In this document: positions 17,515-27,900 of the stretch, piece after piece
Layout: every line of letters begins with the position of its first letter
How positions within the stretch are numbered: position 1 is the stretch's first letter
DNA from: Fluviicola sp.
GTDB lineage: Bacteria; Bacteroidota; Bacteroidia; Flavobacteriales_D; Crocinitomicaceae
Assembly: GCF_029266855.1 (NCBI RefSeq)
Contig: NZ_JAQSWB010000001.1
Coordinates: 124,001-188,000, forward strand
DNA: 64,000 nt
Reading direction: 5' to 3'
Program-made: the position numbers and the translations under genes
The notes under the pieces: generated by a model
Databases searched by the model: none
Seen by the model: only the letters and a program-made list of their open reading frames with translations
What the model was told of the DNA's origin: nothing

Positions 17515-20139
17515 TTATTCATCTGCATGAATTTCCTCTTCCTGGTTAATTGCTTTTCTAAACACAATTTTACCATCGAAAATATCCATGACAACTGTCT
17601 GTGAAGTATCCAGTGTTCCTGCCAATAATGCTTTGGATAATTCGTTGAGCACTTGTTTTTGGATGACGCGTTTTACCGGTCGTGCACCGAAATGCGGATC
17701 ATAACCTGCTTCAACCAAATGTGCTTTAGCTTCTTCGGTCATGTATATTTTGATTCCTTTGTCGAGTAACATCCGTTTTAACTGATCCAATTGCAATTGA
17801 ACAATTTGTTTTACGTAACGTTTATTCAAAGGAGTGAAGATGATCGTTTCATCAATCCGGTTTAAAAATTCCGGACGAATGGTTTGTCTCAGTAACTCCA
17901 AAACTTTAAATTTCGCTTTCTCCATAGCTTCGTGCAAGTTCTCTTCTTTCACGCCTTCAAAGCTTTCCTGGATGAGATGAGAACCCATGTTGGAAGTCAT
18001 GATGATGATCGTGTTCTTGAAATTCACCGTTCTTCCTTTATTGTCTGTTAAGCGTCCATCGTCGAGTACCTGAAGTAAGATGTTGAAGACATCCGGATGA
18101 GCTTTTTCAATCTCGTCCAGGAGAACGATCGAGTATGGTCTTCTTCGCACGGCTTCCGTTAATTGTCCGCCTTCATCGTAACCAACATATCCCGGAGGCG
18201 CTCCGACTAATCTGCTCACACTGTGTTTTTCCTGGTATTCCGACATATCAATGCGAGTCATTGCATTTTCATCATTGAACAGGAAGTCAGCCAATGCCTT
18301 TGCGAGTTCGGTTTTACCAACTCCCGTCGGGCCTAAGAAAATGAAGGAACCGATCGGTTTACGCATATCCTGCAATCCGGCTCGGCTTCGTCTCACGGCA
18401 TCGGAAAGTGCTTCGATCGCTTCTTCCTGGCCAACCACTCGTTTTCCAAGTTCATCCTCTAAGCGAAGTAATTTGGAAACTTCACTTTCAACCATTTTTG
18501 ATACCGGGATTCCTGTCCATTTCGAAACCACGTCGGCAATTTCCTGTGCGTCTACTTCTTCCTTGATCAACTTGGAATTTGCCTGCATTTCGATCAGTTT
18601 TTTCTTAGCTTCTTCCAATTGGATTTCAGCTTCTTTGATTCTACCGTAACGGATTTCGGCAACTTTTCCATAATCTCCCGAGCGTTCTGCCTGATCTGCT
18701 TCAAGCTTCAGGTTTTCTATCATTTCCTTGGTCTTTTGAACTCCGTCAACAATGTCTTTTTCGGCCTGCCATTTGGCATTGAAAGCATTACGCTGTTCTT
18801 CAAGCGTTGCCAACTCCTTACCCAGAACCTCCAGTTTCCGGGTGTCATTTTCACGTTTAATTGCCTCGCGTTCAATTTCCAGTTGCATGATTCTACGATC
18901 CAGTTCATCCAGTTCCTCCGGTTTTGAATTGATTTCCATTCGAAGTTTAGAAGCTGCCTCGTCAATTAAATCGATCGCTTTATCGGGCAAATGGCGTTCG
19001 GTAATGTAACGCTGGGACAATTCCACTGCAGCAATGATCGCTGCATCTTTGATGAGAACCTTATGGTGATTCTCATACTTATCTTTGATCCCGCGCAAAA
19101 TTGAAATAGCATCTTCCGTATCCGGTTCATCTACTAAAACAGGTTGAAAACGGCGAACCAATGCTTTGTCTTTTTCAAAGTATTTTTGATATTCATTTAA
19201 AGTGGTTGCTCCAACAGCTCGTAATTCTCCTCTTGCCAGGGCCGGTTTTAAAATGTTGGCAGCATCCATTGCACCTTCTCCGCCACCGGCACCAACTAGT
19301 GTGTGAATTTCGTCGATAAACAAAATGATCTCGCCATCAGCGCTGGTTACTTCCTTCACAACAGATTTCAGGCGTTCTTCAAATTCACCTTTGTATTTTG
19401 CTCCGGCAACTAAAGCTCCCATATCCAAACTATAAACGATTTTGGATTTCAGGTTTTCAGGAACGTCACCGTCGATAATACGATGGGCAATCCCTTCTGC
19501 GATCGCTGTTTTACCAACTCCGGGCTCACCGATCAGAATAGGGTTGTTCTTAGTTCTGCGCGTTAAGATCTGGAGCACCCGACGGATTTCGTCATCACGA
19601 CCGATTACCGGGTCGAGTTTTCCTTCTTTAGCCAGTTCATTTAAATTCTTCGCATATTTTTCCAACGATTTGTATGTTCCTTCCTGTTGGTTGGAAGTGA
19701 TTTTTTCTCCGTTTCTTAAATCCATAATGTCTTTTATAACCTTTTTCCGGTCGAGTTTTGCATCTCTTAATAACTGTCCTATCTGATCTTTTGAATCGAT
19801 CAGTGCAAGGAAGAGCATTTCGATAGTTGCATATTCGTCACCATTTTCTTTTGCGATCTTTAAAGCCGTTTGGAGTGTTTCCTGGGCTTTAGGCGAAAGG
19901 TAAATTTGTCCGCCTGAAACTTTACTCTGGCCTTCTAATATCCGGTCTAAAGCAAGTTCTATGGTTTTTGGATTTACCTGTGATTGTTTCAATAAATAGG
20001 GAACTACATCCGCATCCTTGAGGAAGATTCCTTTCAATAGGTGTGCATTCTCGATAGCTTGGTGCCCTTCTGTCTGAGCATACTCCTGAGCTGCCTGAAT
20101 GACTTCCTGAGTTTTGATGGTAAATTGATTGCTATCCAT
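17515..20139 (-). CDS. clpB: ATP-dependent chaperone ClpB
   Basis: This hexameric disaggregase rescues aggregated proteins together with DnaK. The order is: N-terminal Clp domain (residues 1-150), NBD1 with Walker [10 protein letters not shown] and Walker B ILFIDEIH, a long middle coiled coil (about 400-520, rich in Glu/Lys/Arg), NBD2 with [14 protein letters not shown] and [13 protein letters not shown], then the C-terminal small domain. The length of 874 residues is usual. The ATG at 20139 was chosen because the protein then starts [13 protein letters not shown]; the longer frame to 20229 adds 30 unrelated residues. It stands alone with its own terminator. Confidence 0.96.
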   Translation of the reverse strand: MDSNQFTIKTQEVIQAAQEYAQTEGHQAIENAHLLKGIFLKDADVVPYLLKQSQVNPKTIELALDRILEGQSKVSGGQIYLSPKAQETLQTALKIAKENGDEYATIEMLFLALIDSKDQIGQLLRDAKLDRKKVIKDIMDLRNGEKITSNQQEGTYKSLEKYAKNLNELAKEGKLDPVIGRDDEIRRVLQILTRRTKNNPILIGEPGVGKTAIAEGIAHRIIDGDVPENLKSKIVYSLDMGALVAGAKYKGEFEERLKSVVKEVTSADGEIILFIDEIHTLVGAGGGEGAMDAANILKPALARGELRAVGATTLNEYQKYFEKDKALVRRFQPVLVDEPDTEDAISILRGIKDKYENHHKVLIKDAAIIAAVELSQRYITERHLPDKAIDLIDEAASKLRMEINSKPEELDELDRRIMQLEIEREAIKRENDTRKLEVLGKELATLEEQRNAFNAKWQAEKDIVDGVQKTKEMIENLKLEADQAERSGDYGKVAEIRYGRIKEAEIQLEEAKKKLIEMQANSKLIKEEVDAQEIADVVSKWTGIPVSKMVESEVSKLLRLEDELGKRVVGQEEAIEALSDAVRRSRAGLQDMRKPIGSFIFLGPTGVGKTELAKALADFLFNDENAMTRIDMSEYQEKHSVSRLVGAPPGYVGYDEGGQLTEAVRRRPYSIVLLDEIEKAHPDVFNILLQVLDDGRLTDNKGRTVNFKNTIIIMTSNMGSHLIQESFEGVKEENLHEAMEKAKFKVLELLRQTIRPEFLNRIDETIIFTPLNKRYVKQIVQLQLDQLKRMLLDKGIKIYMTEEAKAHLVEAGYDPHFGARPVKRVIQKQVLNELSKALLAGTLDTSQTVVMDIFDGKIVFRKAINQEEEIHADE

Positions 20140-20301
20140 GTTTGTTTTTTTGCTTCTATTTGTCAAATCCTGAACCAAATCACAATTTTGAATAATATCA
20201 AGACAAAAAGACAGTTTACAAAAAATCAAACAGACAAAATGACATTATTCAATCTTGTGAGGTGATTGTTTTAAGTAGTAATTTAGCGAAAAATTGGATC
20301 A

Positions 20302-20412
20302 ATGTCTAAAATCAAAGAAACATATAAGAAACTCTATCCGTATTTTGTTGATGTTTGGCAATACATTGCGATCATCGTGATTTTCATCATTGCTGCGATA
20401 TTCATTTTATGA
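20302..20412 (+). CDS. Small membrane protein of 36 residues
   Basis: This ORF begins ATG TCT AAA ATC. It has a charged, amphipathic N-terminus (MSKIKETYKKLYPY) followed by a hydrophobic helix (about residues 20-36, IAIIVIFIIAAIFIL) that runs to the stop. It is therefore predicted as a tail-anchored inner-membrane peptide. It lies alone between divergent clpB and a glycosyltransferase. A -7-like box (TAATTTAG) precedes it. I do not recognise a family. The good gene-like composition and clear membrane helix favour a real gene, but conservation must be shown. Confidence 0.5.
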   Translation: MSKIKETYKKLYPYFVDVWQYIAIIVIFIIAAIFIL

Positions 20413-20470
20413 AGACCAACGGAGATTAATATTCAGAGTTTGAAAGTAATTGCCAATTCGCTAGAATCCT

Positions 20471-20478
20471 TATTTTTG
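20471..20478 (+). promoter_or_regulatory. -7 box for glycosyltransferase gene
   Basis: TATTTTTG matches TAnnTTTG. TTG at 20450-20452 is 18 bases upstream, and the TTG start codon at 20495 is 16 bases downstream. Confidence 0.55.
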
Positions 20479-20494
20479 TTCAAAAGTTAAAACC

Positions 20495-21445
20495 TTGGAA
20501 AATCAACTTGAATTATCAATAGTAGTCCCTTTATTTAATGAAGTAGAGTCTTTACCGGAACTGCATGCATGGATCAAGCGTGTATTGAACGATCACAAGC
20601 TATCATATGAAATCATTTTCATTGACGATGGTAGTAAGGATGGTTCATGGAAGGTTATTGAGTCATTGAAATTAGCGGATTCGAATGTTCGGGGAATTAA
20701 ATTTCAGCGCAATTACGGTAAATCTGCCGCTTTGCATACCGGTTTCCAAGCAGCAACGGGGAAAGTCGTTGTAACGATGGATGCCGATCTGCAGGATTCT
20801 CCTGATGAGCTTCCGGAATTGCACCGGATGATTACCGTTGATGACTACGATGTTGTCTCAGGCTGGAAGAAAAAACGGTATGATCCGATGACTAAAACGA
20901 TCCCGACAAAATTATACAACTGGGCAGCACGCCGAATGACCGGAATTCATTTACATGATTTCAACTGCGGATTAAAAGCCTATAAGAATGCAGTCGTGAA
21001 GAGTATTGAACTTTACGGCGATATGCACCGCTATATTCCACCTCTGGCCAAGTTTGCCGGATTCAATAAAATAGGGGAGAAAGTGGTTATTCACCAATCC
21101 AGAAAATACGGGACGACCAAATTCGGGCTGAATCGTTTTTTAAATGGTCCCCTGGATTTGATGACCGTTGTTTTTATGGGGAAATTCGGTAAAAAACCGA
21201 TGCATTTTTTCGGGGCAATGGGATCATTACTGTTTATCATCGGGTTTGGGATCGCTGCTTATCTTACAATTGATAAATTATTTTTTCATTCTACGGCAAT
21301 TAAACTGGCTGAGCGCACAGAATTCTTTATCGGACTTACTGCGATGATCATGGGAGTTCAATTCTTCCTGGCCGGGTTTTTAGCAGAACTGGTCGGGCGT
21401 AATTCCTCCAGCCGGAATCATTACCTGATAGAAACCGAAATCTAA
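20495..21445 (+). CDS. Family 2 glycosyltransferase, DPM1/GtrB-like
   Basis: The 316-residue enzyme has a GT-A fold (residues 8-230) with the nucleotide-sugar motifs VPLFNEVESLP, FIDDGSKDGSW and TMDADLQDSPDE (DxD). The acceptor loop includes VVSGWKKKRYDP and DFNCGLKAYK. Two C-terminal helices (about 238-262 and 280-305) anchor it in the inner membrane. This is typical of enzymes that load a sugar onto undecaprenyl or dolichyl phosphate. The start is TTG at 20495, the only in-frame start giving the usual N-terminus MENQLELSIVVPLFN. It is followed at 6 bases by a HAD phosphatase gene. Confidence 0.88.
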   Translation: MENQLELSIVVPLFNEVESLPELHAWIKRVLNDHKLSYEIIFIDDGSKDGSWKVIESLKLADSNVRGIKFQRNYGKSAALHTGFQAATGKVVVTMDADLQDSPDELPELHRMITVDDYDVVSGWKKKRYDPMTKTIPTKLYNWAARRMTGIHLHDFNCGLKAYKNAVVKSIELYGDMHRYIPPLAKFAGFNKIGEKVVIHQSRKYGTTKFGLNRFLNGPLDLMTVVFMGKFGKKPMHFFGAMGSLLFIIGFGIAAYLTIDKLFFHSTAIKLAERTEFFIGLTAMIMGVQFFLAGFLAELVGRNSSSRNHYLIETEI

Positions 21446-21451
21446 ATCTCC

Positions 21452-22003
21452 ATGAAAAACTGGCATTTGGATCGATCATGGACCCTTTTCCTGGATCGGG
21501 ACGGGGTGATCAATGAACGGCTTATGGGTGATTATGTCAAACACAGCGATGAATTCGTATTACTTCCCGGAGTTGCCAAATCCATTGCGAAAGCAAACAA
21601 GCTGTTTTCACACGTTTTTGTTGTCACAAACCAACAGGGAATCGGTAAAGGAATCATGACAGAACGTAACCTTTCGGAAATCCACAGTTATTGTAGTGAA
21701 TTACTGGAAGCTGAAAACGCGCATGTTGACCGATATTATTTTGCACCGAACCTGGCTTCCGAGAATTCACCATTAAGAAAACCAAATTCAGGAATGGCCA
21801 TCTTAGCAAAGCAGGAGTTTCCAGCAATTGATTTTAATAAATCGATCATGGTAGGTGATTCGGACTCGGACATTGAATTTGGCAGGAAACTTGGAATGAA
21901 AACCGTGTTTATAAAACATGAAGGTGTTTTAGAGCATGGAACTGCTGATTTAACTTGTGATTCACTGGAATCATTTATAAACTTATTGAACTATGATGTT
22001 TAG
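21452..22003 (+). CDS. HAD-IIIA phosphatase, GmhB/HisB-N-like without zinc cysteines
   Basis: The 183-residue HAD phosphatase has motif I FLDRDGVIN (Asp nucleophile and general acid), motif II VVTNQQGIGKG, the lysine-bearing RKPNSGM and motif III MVGDSDSDIEFG. GmhB dephosphorylates heptose 1,7-bisphosphate for lipopolysaccharide core synthesis; HisB-N dephosphorylates histidinol phosphate. The Cys/His zinc loop that normally precedes the RKP motif is absent here (APNLASENSPLRKP), so the exact substrate is uncertain. The preceding glycosyltransferase supports a role in surface sugars. It overlaps the next gene by 11 bases. Confidence 0.8.
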   Translation: MKNWHLDRSWTLFLDRDGVINERLMGDYVKHSDEFVLLPGVAKSIAKANKLFSHVFVVTNQQGIGKGIMTERNLSEIHSYCSELLEAENAHVDRYYFAPNLASENSPLRKPNSGMAILAKQEFPAIDFNKSIMVGDSDSDIEFGRKLGMKTVFIKHEGVLEHGTADLTCDSLESFINLLNYDV

Positions 22004-22754
22004 AATCATTTTTGTTGCACTATTTATTGTTGCACCTCAGACCTGGGGTCAATCGCTTAATCAGAAAGATACACAGGGAAGAAAACAGGGAGCATGGCAA
22101 AAGACTTATCCTAAATCCCGTGCGTTTGAATATAAAGGACAGTTTAAGGATGATAAACCGGTAGGGACATTTACTTATTACTATCCGTCAACGAAAGTAA
22201 AAGCAGTTGTTAAACACGATGAAAAAACCGGACGTTCATCTTCCGTGATGTATCACGAAAACGGGGTATTGATGGCAAAAGGAATTTTCAGAAACCAAGA
22301 GAAAGACAGTATCTGGGAATATTACGGGCCTTCCGGAAGATTGAGTACCAAGGAAACTTATTCCAAAGGAAAACTGAACGGGAATCAAACGATCTATTAC
22401 GTGTTTGAAGATCCGAGTGATAAACGTGTCATAGTGGCCAAGGTTACACCTTATAAAATGGGAGTTATCAGCGGAGATGTAATTGAGTATTTCGATACGG
22501 GAATTATTAAAAGTAAGGTTACTTATATCAACGGTAAAAAAGAAGGTGTAGCTGTAATAAATCATCCGAACGGAAAGCCGATGATAACGGAACGTTACAA
22601 AGGAGGGATTCAGCATGGCTGGCAATCTGCCCATGATCATACAGGAAAAGAAACGGGTAAACAATATTACCGTTACGGAAAGAGGATCGAAGGCAAGGAA
22701 TTAGAGAAGCATTTAAAGCAACTGAAAGATAAAGGAATCAATCCAAACGGCTAA
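21993..22754 (+). CDS. Secreted YwqK/MORN-variant repeat protein
   Basis: The 253-residue protein has a signal peptide (cleavage after APQTWGQ). Repeats of about 22 residues follow, such as GRKQGAWQKTYP, FKDDKPVGTFTYYYP, GIFRNQEKDSIWEYYG, KGKLNGNQTIYY and YINGKKEGVAVINHPNGKP. They are characteristic of MORN-variant proteins annotated as YwqK. Database labels as an antitoxin come from B. subtilis YwqK and do not by themselves mean a toxin-antitoxin system; no toxin is next to it. Start ATG 21993 overlaps the HAD gene, which suggests translational coupling; ATG 21996 is also possible. Confidence 0.8.
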   Translation: MMFRIIFVALFIVAPQTWGQSLNQKDTQGRKQGAWQKTYPKSRAFEYKGQFKDDKPVGTFTYYYPSTKVKAVVKHDEKTGRSSSVMYHENGVLMAKGIFRNQEKDSIWEYYGPSGRLSTKETYSKGKLNGNQTIYYVFEDPSDKRVIVAKVTPYKMGVISGDVIEYFDTGIIKSKVTYINGKKEGVAVINHPNGKPMITERYKGGIQHGWQSAHDHTGKETGKQYYRYGKRIEGKELEKHLKQLKDKGINPNG

Positions 22755-22825
22755 ATTTTTAGTTATATCCGCGTTTTGAACATTTACGAGGCATCGAAAA
22801 AGTCTTTTTTAGTACTTTTCGATCC

Positions 22826-23515
22826 ATGTTTAAGAATCTAAAAACCATAGCGGTAGCTATTTTATTACTACTTACTTTTGTTGGAATAAACTCGTGCAAG
22901 AAGGATGATCCTGTGCAAATGTACTATGATTACTTTCCTTTGAATGAAGGTCATTACGTGATTTATTCCGTTCACGAAGTACTTGTGGATCAGCAAATCC
23001 AACAGAAAGACACCTTTGATTATTTCATAAAAACAGTTATCGGTGCACCTGTGACTGATAATTCAGGTCGAGCAGCGAAACAATTTGAGCGCTATTACAG
23101 TTCGGATGCAAACGGACCGTGGACCATTCACGATGTCTGGACCGCTATAATAGATGGACCGAGGGGCGAGCTTGTGGAAGAAAACAACCGCGTAATCAAA
23201 CTGGTCTTTGCACCCAGCGAGGATGATGAGTGGAATATGAATGCATACAACACATTAGAAGGTCTTGATTGTTATTATTCCAACCTCCATCAGTCCTATT
23301 CGGTTGGCAACAACTCTTTTTCCTCTACAGTTACTGTTGAACAAGAGGATTTCAGTTCCTTTATTGATTCACGCAGGAAGTATGAAGTTTATGCCAGGGG
23401 AGTAGGAATGGTATACAAGTACTTTAAGGATTTCATTATAATCAACGGAGATCCCACCAATGTAAAGAAAGGACGTGAACTCGAAATGCGACTTGTATCG
23501 TATGGTCAGCAATAA
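22826..23515 (+). CDS. Lipoprotein of unknown function
   Basis: The 229-residue product has a lipoprotein signal with lipobox GINSC (Cys24) followed by KKDD. The mature part is rich in aromatic residues and beta strands (YYDYFPLNEGHYVIYSVHEV, WTIHDVWTAI). This pattern, with a conserved 'YFPL..G.Y.iY.V' opening, is common in uncharacterised Bacteroidota lipoproteins. The Asp residues after Cys do not rule out outer-membrane sorting in this phylum. A hairpin-like inverted repeat (22793-22803 with 22814-22823) lies two bases before the ATG. Function unknown. Confidence 0.7.
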   Translation: MFKNLKTIAVAILLLLTFVGINSCKKDDPVQMYYDYFPLNEGHYVIYSVHEVLVDQQIQQKDTFDYFIKTVIGAPVTDNSGRAAKQFERYYSSDANGPWTIHDVWTAIIDGPRGELVEENNRVIKLVFAPSEDDEWNMNAYNTLEGLDCYYSNLHQSYSVGNNSFSSTVTVEQEDFSSFIDSRRKYEVYARGVGMVYKYFKDFIIINGDPTNVKKGRELEMRLVSYGQQ

Positions 23516-23665
23516 CCACTTATTCTGATTTCTCCCAACCTGAAATACAGCGGAACTTTAATACTTCACATTCATAATTAAAAATTAATTTTGTCCTGAA
23601 AGGAGTTTACAAGTGTTCTTTTATGAAAAGGATTTTTGTGACTTGTTTTTGTTCAATGCGAAAGG

Positions 23666-24682
23666 ATGGAGATAGAAAAAGTTGAAAGGATTAATATTTC
23701 ATTTATAATTCCGGTATACAATAGACCCAAGGAAGTCGAAGAGTTACTTGAGAGTATGGTTCAACAAACGGAGCATGGATTTGAAGTAGTCATCGTTGAA
23801 GACGGTTCCAGCGTTTCTTGTGAAGCAATCTGCGAGAAGTACCAAAATCAACTGAATTTAAGTTATTTTTTCAAGAATAATTCCGGTCCCGGTTTGAGCA
23901 GGAATTACGGGAGCGAACGAGCTTCGGGAGATTATTTGATCTTTTTGGATTCCGATTGTATCTTACCGCCTGATTATTTTAAAATTGTCAGCCGGGCCCT
24001 GAGCGAGAATTACATAGATGCTTTCGGAGGACCGGATAATGCTCATGCAGATTTTAGTATTTTGCAAAAAGCGATCAATTATTCGATGACCTCTTTTTTG
24101 ACTACCGGAGGAATCAGAGGTGTTAACGAGAAGCTTGAAAAGTTTCATCCCAGAAGCTTTAATATGGGGTATTCCAAAGATGTTTTTCAGAAATCAAAAG
24201 GTTTTTCTCCCATGCGGTTTGGAGAAGATATCGATATGAGTATCCGAATCATAGCATGTGGTTTTAAAACCCGCCTGATAAAAGAAGCTTTCGTATACCA
24301 CAAAAGAAGAACCAGCTTCAAACAATTCTTTAAGCAGGTTTTTAATTCAGGCATTGCCCGAATTAATTTGTACAAAAGACATCCGCAATCACTTAAAATA
24401 GTTCATGCTGCACCGGCATTATTCACAATCGGATGCATTGCACTTGTTTTTCTTTCCATCTTTTGTTCAGTTCTGTTTCTGATTCCCATCGGCATTCACG
24501 TAATACTGCTTTTAATTGATTCAAGTATTAAAAACAAGAGTCTCCTAATTGGCTCTGTGTCGGTTATCACCAGTTATATCCAGCTTTTCGGATACGGAAC
24601 CGGATTTATTACAGCCGTATGGAAACGATTAATCCTGAATAAGAAGGAGTTCGCAGCGTATACGGAAACTTTTTACGACTGA
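23666..24682 (+). CDS. Family 2 glycosyltransferase with C-terminal membrane helices
   Basis: The 338-residue enzyme has a GT-A domain with FIIPVYNRPKEVEELLESM, VVIVEDGSS, the motif GPGLSRNYGSERASGDYLIFLDSDC (written here in parts: GPGLSRNYG, SGDYLIFLDSDC containing DxD) and FGEDIDMSIRI (ED acceptor motif). Two hydrophobic segments near 245-272 and 285-315 suggest membrane association. The sugar and acceptor cannot be told from sequence. It probably adds a residue to an extracellular glycan, as is common for GT2 proteins with this tail. It stands alone, 150 bases after a lipoprotein gene. Confidence 0.83.
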   Translation: MEIEKVERINISFIIPVYNRPKEVEELLESMVQQTEHGFEVVIVEDGSSVSCEAICEKYQNQLNLSYFFKNNSGPGLSRNYGSERASGDYLIFLDSDCILPPDYFKIVSRALSENYIDAFGGPDNAHADFSILQKAINYSMTSFLTTGGIRGVNEKLEKFHPRSFNMGYSKDVFQKSKGFSPMRFGEDIDMSIRIIACGFKTRLIKEAFVYHKRRTSFKQFFKQVFNSGIARINLYKRHPQSLKIVHAAPALFTIGCIALVFLSIFCSVLFLIPIGIHVILLLIDSSIKNKSLLIGSVSVITSYIQLFGYGTGFITAVWKRLILNKKEFAAYTETFYD

Positions 24683-24854
24683 TTCACTTAATACAGGGCC
24701 TTAAAACAGGTGAAAAATCCAGTTATTTTTTTGAAATGAATGACTTGATTTAAATTCAAGCAGCTATAATCATATAACAATGAAACAGTTCTGTGTTTTA
24801 CTGTCATATCGGACTAACTGGATTTTGCAGCACTAATGAGTCCGGAAGACGCTG

Positions 24855-24883
24855 ATCCAATTCCGCTTATCTGGATTTTTTTT
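24855..24883 (+). terminator. Terminator-like hairpin upstream of secDF
   Basis: ATCCA (24855-24859) pairs with TGGAT (24872-24876), followed by seven T. It probably ends transcripts from the glycosyltransferase gene. The 277-base gap also holds a long-range inverted repeat, ATCCAGTTA (24717-24725) with TAACTGGAT (24815-24823). Confidence 0.45.
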
Positions 24884-24926
24884 AAAAGGTTTTGCACATA
24901 AGTTGAATTTATTTAGCCGTAAATGA

Positions 24927-24934
24927 TATATTTG
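24927..24934 (+). promoter_or_regulatory. -7 box for secDF
   Basis: TATATTTG matches TAnnTTTG, with TTG at 24903-24905 as a possible -33 element (21-base spacing). The ATG follows 25 bases downstream. Confidence 0.6.
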
Positions 24935-24959
24935 CGACCTTAAAATACAATCAATCAAA

Positions 24960-27900
24960 ATGCGTAATAAAGGATTTTTCTGGTTTTTAACGATTTTGCT
25001 TACTGCGGTATGTGTATATCAATTATCATTTACTTGGGTAGCAATTAACGTTGAAAACGATGCTGAACGAGAGGCACTGGTGCTAGTTGAAGAGTTAAAG
25101 GTAAAAGCTGCGGCTACAGATAGTAATATAGTTGCATTGTCAAATGGAACTGTAATTGACTTCAACAAGCCCGAAGCGTTTGAACTTGCTAAAGCAGCAA
25201 TGATCAACCAGGTTTTATCTGAGAAAGCAGAAAAATCTGTTTATCCTGTTATCGGAACTAAGTTTAAAGACGTTAAAGCACGCTCATTGGCTTTCGGTTT
25301 GGATTTGGTTGGTGGTATGAGTGTAACAATGGAAATTGATGTTCCTGCGTTTGTTAAATCATATGCACGCAGTTCGCGAGACTTAAAATTCCAGGTTCCA
25401 TTTGATGAAGCATACAGAATTCATACAACCCAAGGTGGAGATTTCATCGATTTGTTCATTGAGCAATTCGAAAAAAGAAATGGTTCCGATAAATTGGTTC
25501 GCCAGTTAAATATTTCTGAAGTAAAAGAACTGTCTTACAACACTTCGAATGCGGATGTTGCAAGTTACTTCCATGACAAGATCGCAAGTTCCATGGACGG
25601 AGTAGAGCAGATCATGAGTAAGCGTATCAACCAATTTGGGGTTGCACAGCCGAATATTCAGAAGGAATCACGTAAGAACCGTTTATACATTGAACTACCG
25701 GGAGTTCAGGATGAAGCAACAGTTGCCAAAAAATTGCAATCAACTGCGAATCTTGAATTCTATGAAACATATGTGTTACAAGATCCGAACATTCAGCAAG
25801 GATTGTCTAATGCGAATATTGTTTCAAGAAGCCCTGAGATCAAAAAATCAGCAATAGACACTGCTACAGTTGCAGATACTACTAAACAAGCTCCTGTCAA
25901 ACCGATCAAATCACTTTCTTTGAAAGGAAAAGGAACAAAAAAACCTTTATTCGATTATTTGAAGGTTCAGCCTGGAATGGGTATTGGTATGGCGAATGCT
26001 GAAGACAGAGATGAAATTGATGAAATCCTGAAACGTTCCGATGTTGTCAGTTTATTCCCTGAAGATTTGAAATTCATGTGGGGAGCTAACCTGGAAGATA
26101 TCGGAGACGGTAAAAAAGGATATGTATTATATGCTGTAAGAATCCCTGAAGGCGGAAAACCAATGGTTGGCGGTGAAGATGTGAAGTCTGCCGTACGTTC
26201 ATTCAATCAGCAATCACTTCAAACGACAGTAAGCGTAACGATGTCAATTGACGGTTCTCAGAAATGGGCTCAAATGACAGAGAAGAACGTTGGTCGTTCG
26301 GTAGCAATTACAATGGATAACGTAGTTTACTCTGCACCGGTTGTAAATGAGCCTATTACCGGAGGAAGCACTGAGATTTCAGGAAACTTTAGTATTGCCG
26401 AAGCAGATGATTTATCCGGATTGTTAAACGGAGGATCACTTCCTGCACCATGTGTTATCAAGCAACAAACAAAAGTAGGACCGACGATCGGTAAAGAAAA
26501 TTCCGAAGCAGGATTGATCTCTTTCGCTTTTGCTTTCCTTGCAGTATTTATCTACATGTATTTCTACTACGGAAGAGGAGGTTTGGTAGCAAACATCGCT
26601 TTGGCTGTGAACGTAATCCTGATCTTTGGTTGTTTGGCATCTTTCGGAGCTGTATTGACTCTTGCAGGTATCGCAGGTATCGTACTAACAATTGGTACGG
26701 CAGTCGATGCGAATATCCTGATCTTCGAGCGTATCAAAGAAGAAAACGCTCTTGGAAAATCTTCAGAAGAGGCAGTGAATATCGGATTCATCAAAGCATT
26801 GCCATCAATCATTGATGCGAACGTAACTCACTTATTGGTTGCGATGATTTTGAAAATTTTCGGAACAGGTGAGATCGAATCTTTTGCTACGACATTGATC
26901 GTCGGGATCTTTACTTCTGTTTTCTCTGCAATTATTATTTCCAAACTGATCATTACATCTTCATTGGAAAAAGGAAGAAAAATTTCTTTCAGCACGAAAT
27001 ACACACACAACATGTTCTCAAACTTCCGTTTCGATTGGATCGGTAAGAGAAAATACTTCTACATCTTCTCTATTACGGTTACAATCCTTGGAATTGCGGC
27101 TTTTGCAACAAGAGGTCTGAAACAAAGTGTTGAATTTACGGGAGGTAGAACTTTCGGTGTGAAAATGGATAAGCCTGCAGATATCGAAACTATCAGAAAG
27201 GCAATGGAGTCTGTTTTTATTGAACCTAACGGTGAAAAATCGAATGTGGAGATCAAGAACAAATCAAATTCTTATAACGTAGAGATCACAACAAACTATT
27301 TGTTGGCTGATGCTTCTGCTACTTCAAAAGTAGAGGAGAAAATGAAAGAAGGATTTGAAACGATCAAACATAAGTCCGGAGATATCCAGGTAACGGATAC
27401 ACGTTCGATCTCTGCTTCTGTTTCCGAAGAAATGTGGTCTTCTGCCACACTCTCAATTACGTTGGCTTTGATCGCAATTTTTGCCTACATCTTCATTCGA
27501 TTCGGTCAGTGGCAATATTCACTTGGAGCGATCATAGGATTGGCTCATGACGTTTTATTCGTACTTTCCGTATTCTCATTACTTCACGGGTTCCTGCCTT
27601 TCAGTCTGGATGTGAACCAGGCGTTTATCGCTGCGATCCTCACAGTAATCGGATATTCGATGAATGATACTGTGATTGTGTTTGACCGTATCCGTGAAAG
27701 TTTGAATTTTGATAAGAACCAGCATGAGGCGAAAGAAGTAATCAATGATGCATTGAATAAGACCTTGAGTCGTACGTTCAACACATCCATGATCTTATTT
27801 GTGGTGTTGCTTATCATGTTTATTTTCGGTGGACCTGCAATCAAAGGATTCTTGTTTGCGTTACTTGTCGGTGTTGTGATCGGAACGTATTCTTCCCTGT

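Noticed and set aside
21993-22754. Toxin-antitoxin system based on the YwqK label
   Set aside because: No toxin-like gene is adjacent, the protein is secreted, and MORN-variant repeats occur in many unrelated proteins.
24780-24836. 18-codon ORF before secDF
   Set aside because: It has no recurring codon pattern, and the secDF promoter lies downstream of it, so it cannot be a secDF leader peptide.
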